Part shown: piece after piece, positions 34,501 through 50,014 of the stretch | Numbering within the stretch: the stretch's first letter is position 1 | Layout of the letters: each line of letters starts with the position of its first letter | NCBI RefSeq assembly: GCF_035222375.1 | Contig: NC_085888.1 | Span: 3,038,001-3,102,000, forward strand | Source: Podospora pseudocomata | Taxonomy: Eukaryota; Ascomycota; Sordariomycetes; Sordariales; Podosporaceae | DNA: 64,000 bases | Reading direction: 5' to 3' | Notes under the pieces: generated by a model | What the model saw: the letters and a program-made list of their open reading frames with translations, nothing else | Told to the model about the DNA's origin: nothing | Database searches by the model: none | Program-made: the position numbers and the translations under genes

Positions 34501-37500
34501 CCATAAAGACCTGGAGGAACGTCGACTGCGCCGCAGCTGCAAGATCCTCATCGGGATTGGCAAAAATCTCCTCGAGCACCCGGACTACGCCAGAGGCCAG
34601 AAGCTCGGCGCTGGTCACACTCTCCAACACATCCGAGTCAAAATAGGAGGCCAGTCTTGTAAACAGCTCTGTACCGTCACCAACGGGCAAGCTTCCAGGT
34701 GTCCGGTGCAAGTAAAAGGCCTCGAGCTCCGTGGCCAGCTCTGAGAGGTTGGCAAGAATCTTAGTCGCCTTCTTCTTCATAGCCTTACCCTGCTTCTCGG
34801 TCTCATGAGTCTCGAGGAATTTCTTGGCCAACTGTGCAATCCTGGTCTTTGAAGAGGGAAAATCTGAGACCGACAGACGGCGGCCGGGCCCATCGAGGGA
34901 CATGGTGGAACCCTCAGAACTAACTGGAGATCCTGAATCGTCATGATGGTGGTCATGGTCATGATCGTGCTCGTCACCATCGTCTTCGTCGTCTTCCTCC
35001 TGATCCTCATCCGAATCTTGGTGCGAACGGTCCTCGTCGTCATCGCGGTCCTCGTCATTTTCGCCATCAGATACGGTTTGGTCCACGACAAGCTCCTCAC
35101 TACCGGCCTCTGCTCCCGATTCTGGTTCGTTCTGCGGCTCGGTAGGCTCTGCCGTAGGAGATTCGACCTCGGGTTCCGGTTCGGGCGTTGCCAATTTTTC
35201 GATCTCGGCAATAACTCCCTCGCGATACAGCTGGTACCGATAGACCGAACCCAAACGGCTTGTCAAGATTCCAGTGGCCTGCAGAGCAAACATGACCAAA
35301 GAGGGGTGGTCTTGCTGCGAGAGGATAGATGCCAGGAAGGAGGCGTACGAAACGGGCTTCAGGGCTTCCACCAGAATGTCTTCGTCCAGGTTGCAAAGCA
35401 TCTTCAGCTGGGCAGTCAACACCTTTTGACGCACCGTCAGGTTCACCGTGCTCGAGTACGCATCCGTGAGGGTGGGGAAAAGAATCATGGCGAAGCGCCG
35501 GACCTCGTCTTTGCACCCTTCCAACAGCTCGATCCGTTTCTCGTTGGGTGTTTTCTTGTCAGAACCAGGTGAAGAGGGCGTGATAGGATCCATTGGCGAG
35601 TGCATGTCGACGTAATCGTGACCGGACGGATCGCTGGAGGGAGGCAAGCTTGGCAAAAGCTCACAGATGACATTGAGCGTCTCGATGATCTGTTCTCGGG
35701 GTCGGTGAATCAAAGCCTGCATGATCAAAACACTGTCGAGCTTGGAGGCGATATCCTCGGTCCCGGCCGGGGGCGAAACGCCAGTCAGGATTTGGTAGAG
35801 CGTCTCAACCACATTCATCTTGAAGAGCTCAGCCGACAGCCTTGGGCTCACCTTTGCCGTGATGGCAAGAACACGGAGGAATTGCGTGTGGATGTGAGAT
35901 CCGATCAAGTTGGTGGTGCCAGGGAGCAGCAGACGAAGGATGGCCTTGAGCAGCTCGGGGCTCACCAATTCCTCCAGCTTTGCGGCATACCTCCTGAAGC
36001 TTTCCACAATTCGCGTCACGCAGAGGGAGGCTTGCTCAACAACCCGCTGATCGTTGCTACCCAATACATTGAGCAGGATAGGCATGACATCCCGCACAAC
36101 GGGAAAGTTCTCTTCGTGAATGCCACGGCAGCAGTTCGCGGCTGTTGTCACCGCAACCCGTTGGGTGCCTGTGGCGAAGAAGTCAAGGTACGAGAGACAC
36201 GCATTCAATCCTCCCTCCTTGACGATGTGGTGGGGATACTCGACCGAGATCTTTTCCAGAGTGCTCAAGGCCTGCTCCGCGAGGTCGATAAACTGGATCT
36301 CCAGCAATTTCTGGCATAGGATGGGAATAGCTTGCCCATACACCACATTACCGGCACTGCCCGGAAGGGCTTCCATCAAGTTGGCCAGGCAGCGACAAGC
36401 CAACAGCATGACTTCGGGATTTTCCTCTCCTGTCAACTCGTTAGGCTGCATCAACGTCACCAACTCTTTCACAAACTGGTCGGGTGAAAAATGGCCCGAT
36501 AGGTTATCCTCGTTGGACACCAGGAGGAGCTCCGAGAGCTCTTGAAGCGCAATGAGCTGGATCGTTGGATCGTCTTTTTGGCGAAGATTGTTCAAAATCT
36601 CTCTCAGTCTGGACGATATGCCAGAAACCATACCAGTCAACGCCCTGAGTGTATGGTGAATGCTGCTCGGAATTCCACCACCTGGGAAGCCACCAAAGGG
36701 GTCCATATCGTCATCGTCGTCGTCTTCGTCGTATCGGTTGAGCCGGTCATCCTCGTCATTATCCTCGTTGTCGTCGCTATCTCCGGGGAACTTGTCTTCG
36801 GGTGGCGGGGGAGGCGGGGGGTGGGGGTGGAGCGGCTGCACCTCGATCAGATTCTTCGGTACCACCCATAACGACGTCTTGATCTGGCGACTCGGCAGCA
36901 CTGCGCTTGGACCGGCGAGAAGGCCCGGCGGATGGAGGGGCAGCATCATCTTTAGAGACAGAACGTAGATTAGTACACGGCCTTCCGAAAAGAACAGGGG
37001 CTTTGTCTGGACTTACCTTGAACCTTCTTTTTATGACGGCTGGATCGTCTGCTGGACGAGGCCGAGGGGGTAGTATTCTCTGGATGCTCTGGACGGTTAG
37101 CAGAACCTGCTGGCGCCCTGGATCGAATTGTTAGCGAAACCCCTGATTCTACCCCGCCCGTGTCCGTGTTGGCTGGCTCGACATACCGTGGGCTCGACAT
37201 GGTGGCAGAGTTCTTTGCTTTTTTCCGGCGGGAGCTGGCAGGTGTCGGAGCAGGGATTGGAGGCTCTGGAGGTGCTTGGGTAGCAGCCTGTGCCACGCGT
37301 TGTCTCTTGGAACGGCGTGCCGATGAGGCTGGCTCCGGGGCAGCCTGGGACGGACTGGTTTCGGAAGTAGTCTTTCGTTTTCTGGCGGCTCGGGCTGTGA
37401 CGGGGGTAGAGACGACAGGTGAAGGCGCTCCTGCGGAGGGCGACGAAGCGTTCGGATTTGATGAAGCCGCCTGGGTCGCGGCTTGACGGGCACTCGAGCG

Positions 37501-37518
37501 GGTGACTCTGAACGACAT
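31594..37518 (-). CDS. ufd4: Ufd4/TRIP12-type HECT E3 ubiquitin ligase
   Basis: Five exons: 37187-37518, 37017-37117, 32044-36949, 31839-31988 and 31594-31790; introns are 69, 67, 55 and 48 nt. The product is about 1880-1895 residues. Ufd4 ligases build ubiquitin chains on ubiquitin-fusion and N-degron substrates. The N-terminus is basic, Ser/Pro-rich and nuclear-signal-like. Armadillo-like repeats follow (DPTIQLIALQELSELLLVSN onward), then an acidic/His-rich insert (DEHDHDHDHHHDD), and a C-terminal HECT domain starting near REEARRDRRDERPFLGR. The catalytic Cys is in SVMTCVNYLKLP (codon 31696-31698) and the protein ends GAFHLS. The frame at the start of exon 3 (DDAAPPSAGPSRRSKRS) must shift by one base within a C-rich stretch near 36800-36830 to reach KFPGDSDDNED. 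Either a 46-nt intron is removed there or one C is extra. Confidence 0.92.
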
Positions 37519-37909
37519 GAGTAAATATATGCCCAGATCTAACAACCCTGGGAGAGGTTGCTGACAGGTCGATGTTGGAATGGTGAAGAGGTGAGGTGGA
37601 GGGGCAAAAAAAGAAGAGAGGGTTTAGTAGAAAGCAGAAAAGTTTTTGATTGAGAGTCAGTTCCCGAGGATGTGAATGCCAGTAAGAACTTTGGAGCTTG
37701 CTGCAGGGCTGATAGAACCGTTGCCTGTGTATTGCGGGCCTTTGCCGCTCTGATCAGAGGCTGCTCAATCTCCGACGACAAGAAGCGACCGGCGGCAGCA
37801 GTGGTGTCTGAATTCACTGTCTCTGTCGACAAAGGAGGCGTGGGGGATGCAGTGAAGCCTGGTGTTTGATGGTTGCAGCACTGGCCCGGCTGGCTAGCTT
37901 GACTTGACT

Positions 37910-37973
37910 TGACTGACTGACTGACTGACTGACTGACTGACTGACTGACTGACTGACTGACTGACTGACTGAC
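37910..37973. repeat. (TGAC)16 microsatellite
   Basis: Sixteen perfect tandem TGAC units lie about 390 bases upstream of the ufd4 ATG, flanked on the left by degenerate TTGAC units. Confidence 0.95.
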
Positions 37974-38573
37974 GACTGACTGCGCGGTTTCGGCCCTTTG
38001 GATTCGTGGAACCGGAGACTGATTCTGAGAGGCAGATAGGCAGGTGGTCGAAGCTCAACAGGCGAATACCTTAATCCGGCAACACTGACTGGGAAAGAGA
38101 GAGACAGAGATAGATAGAAAGACAAGAGACAGAGAAAGCAAGACGTCACAAACAGGCGGGGAAGGTGTGCAGTGTGAGGCGGGGGATGGGTGGTGGAGGT
38201 GTTGGTGGTGGTGGTGGTGGTGGATTGCAACGGTTGTAATAAGTGAATTGTTGGATTTACCTGGCTAATGAAGAAGAAGAGGAAGAGGAAGAAGTTGACG
38301 ACGGATAGGATGAGGGAGCAGCGGCGGATGGCTTGTGGGAGGCAGGAGGAGTTGCAGAGGAGGCAGTCACGGTCGGGGACGAGACAGATGACACCGACGA
38401 CACCGTGGGCAGGTGTGCTGGATCGTTATCGAGAGCCGATCTGGACCGCGAATTTGCAGAGCGTCGTTCTGCCATGGATTACGCCATGGGGAGGCTGGCA
38501 GGCGGCGGTTCGGATGGGAGCGAGTTGGGTTATTGTCATCAGCTTATTATGTGAATATAGTCGGCACCAGCCA

Positions 38574-38597
38574 CAGCAGCAGCAGCAGCAGCAGCAG
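38574..38597. repeat. (CAG)8 microsatellite
   Basis: Eight perfect CAG units lie in the intergenic region between ufd4 and the 984-aa gene, in no supported coding frame. Confidence 0.9.
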
Positions 38598-39630
38598 GCA
38601 GCGGATGATGACGGAAGGTGGAAGGAGTTTCTTCGCTTCTTCCTGGGTGGAGGAGGCGGAGATGGTGGCCGGTGGAGATGATGCTTTACGGAGGTGAGAG
38701 GGCGATTGTGTGTGCTGGACCCCGTCCTTAGCGGCTCTTTAGCCCATCTAGATCCTTGTCAGCGCATTCTTGGCCCGTGACGACCCAGAGCACGGACCAA
38801 CGAACGCCGCACCGGAAGGCTGGGTGCATTTCTGGGAATGGGCATTCATATTGGGCATCTACAGAAGATCTCCAGGCACAGGTTTTCGTATCATGAAGCT
38901 AGTATAAAGCATGATTCAAATCCTTGCTCTCACCAACACACGGAGACAGTATATCTTGCCCGCTTGTCACAAGAGCCGGGCGACTATCTCGCGTGTTTTG
39001 CAAATAGTTTGGTGCCACATGAGAAAAGGTTCCAACACAGACACACGCTCGTGTTGCAATGTTTGTCATCCTCGGGCTTGAAGACAGAAAACTACGGGCT
39101 AGTTTTCTGAGCCAAGATGTCCAACGGGTGGGGATATTGCTCCCAGATGAGTGTTTGATCAATGTTGGGTCAGACGAGGGCTATCTTTGGCACTGCGACC
39201 GTAACTGTGTCTCGAAGCATGATACCATTCATGACGAAGAAAGACACATTATCCTTGACCATGAGATGCGGATACTTGAAGAGAAAAGTCTGCGGTGGAA
39301 AGAATGCATCCGTCCAGTATGACAAAGACACGGTCAGACGATTAGAGGTTCGCTGCCTCTGATGTCACTGTTGTTCCAGCGGCGAGTTTAATTGATCCCC
39401 GCGCCACAGGGGTGTCGCGGGTATGTCGACGCCCCACTAAACGCGTCTTGGGGCACGCTCTGCCCAAGCTAACGCGCGGCCAACATCCAGACCTCCAGCT
39501 ACATCGGGTATCAGTCAGTCACTTGCCTAAGAACCCACCATTGCCAGCTCGATTCCGTTGAAGATGAAGACGGATACAAGCGACTGAATCAACCGTACTT
39601 TGAACCTATATCTGACTGAGATTTCGCCAA

Positions 39631-42585
39631 ATGCCAGCTCAAACTCGCGCGCGGGCAACACCCGCTGCGCCGGCATCACGAGTCTATGAATCAACACCCA
39701 CTACTCGTCAAGTCCAGTTTCCTCCTCGAAGGCGAAATGTCCGAACATATGGTCGCACCTCGACTCCCACGGGAATGTCCCGCCTTTTGCGCCAGCAAAC
39801 ATTGACCCAGCTCGATTATGTACAGCAAACCCCACCACCGGCGGACCTACGAGTGGAAGATGAGGAGGATGAATTACCCAGAACAGTGCCCAGGGTAGCG
39901 CCAAAGCCGAAGAAACAAAAGCAGACTCGTGGCAAGAGAAGAAAGACACTGGGCGACGCACCGAGTTCTACCTTGCATACCCAAACCATGACCCAGATGT
40001 ATTCCATGACGACAAAGGAGGAGCAGGATAACGAGCTGCGTATCGAGAACTCTCAAGACGAAGGTGATGAGGATGAGCTGGGGCTACCACAGCTGCCATC
40101 AGCTAGCATAATGAAAAAGGAACGATCTCCGGAGAAGAAAGCAACAAGGACGGCTTTGTCCGACCCGCAGACCCCCTCAACCAAGCGCATCAAAGTCAAT
40201 CTCGATGAAGTTCCCTCGTCCCAGCCAACACCATTCACTCCCATGCTCGCAAAGTACACACTGGGCTCTGTACTCTCTCCGCTTCAGGATAAGTCCACCA
40301 ATTTTGGTGTTCCAGCTCCTACCGTGGAGTCGGTGACCAAACGCCCTCGAGATCTGGTTATCGAAGACAGCTTCAGCCCAGGCGGAGGGCTCCCCTCTTC
40401 ATCGTCAATACTGGAGGGAACTCCTGAACAGGCGAGGTCGTCACAAAAGAGGAAGAGGCAGCCCCTGGCCGAAATATCGCTCCCTAGTATGGAGCTTGGA
40501 CATGATGACAATTCCACTACTGAGCCCACCCCAACGAAGAAGAGCTGCCGAGAAATACCAGACTCCGACGACGAGCTGGCGAGCATTAGTTCAACACCGT
40601 TCCAGACTCCCCAGAAATATCAAGGGACGGTTGGTGAGGCGGGATCTGGTTCTAAGCTGCGATACCCCGGTGGTGTATCCAGCAGTGGTCTATCGAACAA
40701 GGAGAATCGGACTCCCCGTTCAGGGCAAGAGAACTCGAGAGATTCCGCCACAAGTGATGACGAAGCGCCAGAGACACCGACGCCACCAGATAAGAGGGTC
40801 ACGAGCTTGTCTTCACAAAAGAGACCGACCACACAACGGTCGTCACAGAGGCGTATGTCACAGAGATCAGCATCCAAAACACCAATACCACAAAGCAAGG
40901 CTTCGGCGCCGGTTGAGCAAGCGCAGGATGACGACTCGACTGCTAGTGAGGATGGGTTGTCAGAATTGTCTTGCACTCCACCCAAGCCGTCAAGTCCAAA
41001 GGCGAAAACACCAACCCCGAGGCATAACAAGGAGCCCAATGTTTTACGGTCTATTCTACGGAAGACTGCTGAGCGAGCTGCCCACACGAGTCCGGCCAAG
41101 GGTGAAGGAGGGAACACGACTCCTCAGTTCCTGACATCAGAGTCCTCAACTGACCAAGGACCCACCACTCCAACCCCTATTCGCAAGACGGTTCAGATTC
41201 AGCTCCCACCGCCACCTTCAGCCAGCCTAGGGCAGAGCTCGGAGGGGCAGCCACTGCAGGAAGATGATGAGGAAGAAGAGCTGGAAGTCTACAAGGAGAC
41301 CCCACAGAAGGTCTACCCTCAGACATGCTCTCCCACGCCCAACCGAGCCGCCCAGCGGATGACACAAGCCAGATCCCAGTTCTGGTCACAAGGCTGGGAA
41401 AGCCAACGTGTGCCTATGAGCGTAATTCGGTCTCTGGGTCCCCAGACTGACCGCACCGACATCGTCATCTCCATCGATCCTGATACCTTGGAGGACATCA
41501 CCAAAGGCCGTCGCGATCACGAGTTTAGGGAGTATAAATTCCCTCCCACCGTCCTTCGGGTGTGGATGTTTGCCACTCATCCTGTGGAGGAGGTCAAGTA
41601 TATGGCTGTGCTTGGACCACCGAAGCAGCCGGGGGAGGTTGATGAGGACAGTGGCTACAACGGAAACGCAGAGTTTAATGCCGGGGAGACCAAGTTCAAG
41701 TGGGCGTATGAGTTGGTGCAGGTTTATCGGTTGAATAACCCGGTGCCGTTGGAGGATATGGAAGAGCACGGGATGGGGAAGGGGGCGCCGGTGAGGTGGC
41801 ATTATTTGCCGCCTACGGCGGTGGGGCAGCTGATGGCTAACTTGAGGAATGCGTTGTTTTTGGAGCCGGGACAGGAAGTGCCGGAGGCGGAGCAGTTTTT
41901 GAGGGATGGGTATCAGGCGGTGGAGGAGGTGGTGGAGGAGGAGGAGGAGGAGGATGAGGAGGAGGAAGAGGGGGACGAAGAAGAGGAGACACAGGGAACA
42001 ACTGGGGTGACGGTATCACAGCAATTGGAGCAGCAGCTGAGAAGCGACATCATTCAGTCGACGCAGATGGTGAAGGAAAAGAGCGTCAGTGTTCTTGAGG
42101 AGGACGATGACTTGGAGTATCTCAACGATGATACTGTCATTCCCGCCAGTCCAGAGCAGACACTCCCGCCGATGCCAGTCACTGATTTCGCCCGGCCAAG
42201 TGCACCGCGATCCAGCCAAAGGATCCGGAATCAGCAACGGCCTAGCACACCGTCCACAGTTCGTCGGGTTGAAAAGACGAGAAACACCGTCGGTCTATCT
42301 CAGGCGACAACGGCGAGTAACTACTCTAGCCCTGCTACATCTCCTCAAAAGTCTATGGGGGCATCTGTGCCACGACCTCATATGCCTGGGTCGAGCGAGC
42401 TGTCACTGCCGGACTTGGGTGTCGAGATGGACGATGATGGGGAGACCCAGCTGCCCGTGCCGAGGGGAATCATTGCTTCGTCTTCGCAGGTATTTGGTAC
42501 GGCGCAGGATAGTTTGGATTTGGGGATAGGTGCGGAGAATGTGAGACGGCCGCCGAGTATTATTTATGATTCGGATAAGGAGTAG
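39631..42585 (+). CDS. 984-aa disordered protein with possible PUA-like domain
   Basis: A single exon opens with ATG at 39631. The first 580 residues are Ser/Thr/Pro-rich and mostly disordered, with basic nuclear-localisation-like clusters (KPKKQKQTRGKRRKTLG) and many SP/TP sites (TPTKK, TPQK, SPEKK) that suggest cell-cycle kinase targets. A compact region at about 600-745 (from FREYKFPPTVLRVWMFATHP through KFKWAYELVQVYRL to RWHYLPPTAVGQLM) has the rhythm of an EVE/PUA-like fold. An acidic run of Glu/Asp follows (about 767-790), then more disordered sequence with a SQ/TQ-containing tail. A nuclear, chromatin- or RNA-associated role would fit, but that is inference. I cannot name a family. GC3-rich codon use and the long frame make it a confident gene. 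Confidence 0.85.
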   Translation: MPAQTRARATPAAPASRVYESTPTTRQVQFPPRRRNVRTYGRTSTPTGMSRLLRQQTLTQLDYVQQTPPPADLRVEDEEDELPRTVPRVAPKPKKQKQTRGKRRKTLGDAPSSTLHTQTMTQMYSMTTKEEQDNELRIENSQDEGDEDELGLPQLPSASIMKKERSPEKKATRTALSDPQTPSTKRIKVNLDEVPSSQPTPFTPMLAKYTLGSVLSPLQDKSTNFGVPAPTVESVTKRPRDLVIEDSFSPGGGLPSSSSILEGTPEQARSSQKRKRQPLAEISLPSMELGHDDNSTTEPTPTKKSCREIPDSDDELASISSTPFQTPQKYQGTVGEAGSGSKLRYPGGVSSSGLSNKENRTPRSGQENSRDSATSDDEAPETPTPPDKRVTSLSSQKRPTTQRSSQRRMSQRSASKTPIPQSKASAPVEQAQDDDSTASEDGLSELSCTPPKPSSPKAKTPTPRHNKEPNVLRSILRKTAERAAHTSPAKGEGGNTTPQFLTSESSTDQGPTTPTPIRKTVQIQLPPPPSASLGQSSEGQPLQEDDEEEELEVYKETPQKVYPQTCSPTPNRAAQRMTQARSQFWSQGWESQRVPMSVIRSLGPQTDRTDIVISIDPDTLEDITKGRRDHEFREYKFPPTVLRVWMFATHPVEEVKYMAVLGPPKQPGEVDEDSGYNGNAEFNAGETKFKWAYELVQVYRLNNPVPLEDMEEHGMGKGAPVRWHYLPPTAVGQLMANLRNALFLEPGQEVPEAEQFLRDGYQAVEEVVEEEEEEDEEEEEGDEEEETQGTTGVTVSQQLEQQLRSDIIQSTQMVKEKSVSVLEEDDDLEYLNDDTVIPASPEQTLPPMPVTDFARPSAPRSSQRIRNQQRPSTPSTVRRVEKTRNTVGLSQATTASNYSSPATSPQKSMGASVPRPHMPGSSELSLPDLGVEMDDDGETQLPVPRGIIASSSQVFGTAQDSLDLGIGAENVRRPPSIIYDSDKE

Positions 42586-43230
42586 GATTGGGATCTGTTA
42601 TTGCTAGGGTCATATTTTATGGGGGTTTTCAGTGAAGAAGGATAATAATGGGGAGTAGAAATGGGTGGGTGAGGTATTGGGATACATTGGCTGATAGCAG
42701 TCTGGCTGCACTGGCATGGTAGGGCATTACCAATTAGACGATGAGGGACACGGGACTTACGGCGTATATTGTAATTAGGGGGTTGGTCAATATTGAATAT
42801 GTGCTCTATGGAATTTAATATGCAAAGTTGGGTTTCTCTGTGCTGATATGTTTCCAGTATGGTCTCCTATACTCCGTACATAACCCTGATAGGGTTGAGT
42901 GCTGGCGCATTGGTGGCGCACGGACCGTAGCTTGTGACGGTGTTCCAACTGGACGACTCCGCTGGACTGCCGTTCCGCCTCAAGCCTCGACGAAGCTCCT
43001 TGCTACACACTCGCGGCGGGAAGCTCTTTATCGTATTGAAACTGCCTGTATCTGCTTATAGAATTGCTTTATTTCCAGCTCCCGCCGGGCACCACATCAT
43101 CGCGACACCGCTCTCCCCCGAACCATGACCTGGCGATCTCGCCATCAAACGCTGTCGCCGCCCGTTCGTTGATGAACTGCCCCCCTGGTCCGACGCTTGA
43201 CGGGAGCGCTACCCCGCCGCCATCGACGAC
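42586..43230. other. Spacer between the 984-aa gene and sec3
   Basis: Both flanking genes run rightward, so this holds a 3' UTR and then the sec3 promoter and leader. The only open frames (42828-43061, 42934-43128) have no supportive features. Confidence 0.55.
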
Positions 43231-47852
<4,622 letters not shown>

Positions 47853-50014
47853 TAGATATTTTGGGGTTAATAGGAATTGCATGGTTGCTTTTGTTTTTCG
47901 GTTTGTGATTTTGTGTTTGACAATGTTTTGGGCTTGGTGGTGATGTTTGATGTTGGTGTTGTTCACAATGGAAGTGTTACTAAGCAAGGTGAGATCGCCC
48001 CCGGCCGAGAGAGAGAGAGAACAACTCCGGTCCGTTTGTTCCCGGCCGTGTATCTCTCCAAAACATCTGCCGAACAGCCCAAGAAGTTGGTGGCCATGAC
48101 TGCGGCGGCGCTAGTGGACCATGTGCCTCAACGGTTTTTCGGCACATGTTTTACTGCCCGCCCTTTTTCTTTTTTGTGTGTGTTCTCCCGCGGGATCTCA
48201 GCTTTGGGTTGATCACTCCGCCTTTGACGACACCGGCATCTTTCTCCAACAAATTTCGGAACTAATCGCCTCCTCCCCATCAAACGCAAAAACAAGGTTG
48301 GTTGGTGTTTGTGATGGCGGTACCTGGTGGTAGCGAATCTTGCCTTGCCTTGCTTCTGATCAGTTTTTTTGCCCATGTATTCATCGGTTCCCCATCCTGA
48401 GGCTGGCGGGCTGGCATAGGGAGGAGGTGAGATGGGTGCATGCATTGCAGGTTGGTGCTGGCGAATGGCGTACTTCCCGATGGCTGCATGTGTATTATCG
48501 ATATATCGAACCACGAGATGGGAGGGCGGTTCGGCATACCTTACCTACCATGGGCCGTACACAGGACATATCTGTCCATGGAGCACGCACCATCCATCAA
48601 GCAGAAGTTTGGGAATCTTGAGAGTAACCCTCCTTTTTTGGGGGAGCAGCTACCATGGATCTTATTCTCTCTCTCTCTCTCTGTCTGTCTGTCTGTGTGT
48701 GTGTGTGTGTGTGTGTGTGCATACAGGACATAATACGACCCTCTTTTTCAGCTCGTCGTCATATCACAAAACAGTAAAGAATAGCGAGTTTGGAGGGTTG
48801 TGGCGTTTTCTGGCAGCTGACGGGACAAAACCCGCCATATAGGCCGCAACCATCGTGAGTATTCGAATGAAAATTCCCAGCAGCAACCACCGGTCACTGA
48901 AACCATCGACTATCTCTCTCTCTCGGGTCTGGCTGATATCTCAAGATTGACGATTGGACCTTACATCTGCCGATTTATATTGGGGGGAATGTCGGTTTGC
49001 CTCCCTTCCCCTCTCTCCATGCGCTCGGCTCCACGGCCCCACCACCAATGTCAGGTCTCCCGGCAGACGGTTCCCCAAGTTTTTGGCGGCGCTTGACTTA
49101 CACGCCTCTTCAGCTCATGACGTGGGGTTTTCTTTCACCTTGACCCTTGTGCCACCTTTCCTCCGCATCGCCCTATGGTGATTCGGAGCCCACCCCCGGT
49201 ATCTTTTCCCCAGGTCAGATCGAAAAAGTTGGGGGTGGTGTGTGTCGTGTCAAGTTCAGCGTGACCACTGTTTCCGATTTGGGAAGGGAAAAGGCGAGTT
49301 TTGGTTCCGTTCGGTTCCGCGATCCTTCGAAAAACCCTCCTCCCCCTCGTGCTGTCGTCATGGAACACATCTTTTGAGAGATATCGTAGATGTTACCTAC
49401 CCATCATCCCGAGTTGACGATTCTCGGGACACTCTTCAGCCATATACACTGCGCTAGTTCGGCACGGTCTGTCCTACATGCAATATCCTCCCGTGTATAT
49501 CTGCTGGCCGTCGGCGATCGTCCGTTTGCAGGACCGCCATCCAGGGAAACTGTCTGATGGCGGGCAAGGACCAAAATAGATTAATTTCCCGAGGGACAGA
49601 CACCCAGTTCATCACTGAGAGTGGTGGTTCGTCTTGCTACCCGGGTGAGGGGGGGGACAACCTTACTCCAACTCGGTTTCCAACCCCCCGGCCCCCCTGC
49701 CTGTTTCTTCGCCTTGACCTTGGACATTCTCGGCATTGAACGGCATGGGCGGCAGGTGTGTGTTTGGTGGTCAGGTAGGTAGTAGGTATGTGGGCTCAAT
49801 TAGAGATTTTCCCGCATGACTATATACATATATACATCATCACGACACCTTTTTTCTTCTTGTCTTTTACCTTTTCACTTTGTCATCATTTTTATTTCTT
49901 CTTTCGTTTAACTTCAACACCCTCTACTGTGATAGACCCCTCTTCAACAGGGCACACCATTTTCTTTTCGATCATTGCAGGTTAGGACATCACATGCCTA
50001 CATAACAGACAAGG
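47853..50014. other. Long intergenic region between sec3 and the P450
   Basis: This 2.2-kb region holds the sec3 3' UTR, a CT/GT microsatellite, and T- and C-rich stretches; from about 49800 it looks like a P450 promoter and leader. Frames at 48432-48842 and 49147-49377 have no signal peptide, domain or splice partners. I see no gene here. Confidence 0.55.
48666..48719. repeat. Compound CT/GTCT/GT microsatellite
   Basis: A CT run passes into GTCT units and then into a GT run of about twelve repeats, in an intergenic region. Confidence 0.95.

Larger units (their letters stand above)
37519..39630. other. Promoter region between ufd4 and the 984-aa gene
   Basis: It contains the ufd4 leader, the TGAC and CAG microsatellites and the start region of the 984-aa gene. 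Minus-strand frames at 37539-37832 and 38257-38475 are open and Ser/Ala/Thr-rich, and a GTAAAT donor follows the second. No acceptor joins them in phase, and the first ends only 20 bases before the ufd4 ATG. I therefore treat them as leader sequence or uORFs, not as a gene. Confidence 0.45.

Noticed and set aside
34943-35572. 209-codon plus-strand frame opposite ufd4
   Set aside because: Antisense of the acidic/His-rich insert, giving Val/Ile-rich sequence with no family signature.
37539-38475. Small gene immediately upstream of ufd4
   Set aside because: The two frames could not be joined in phase, one begins only with TTG, and the end lies 20 bases from the ufd4 ATG; more likely leader sequence.
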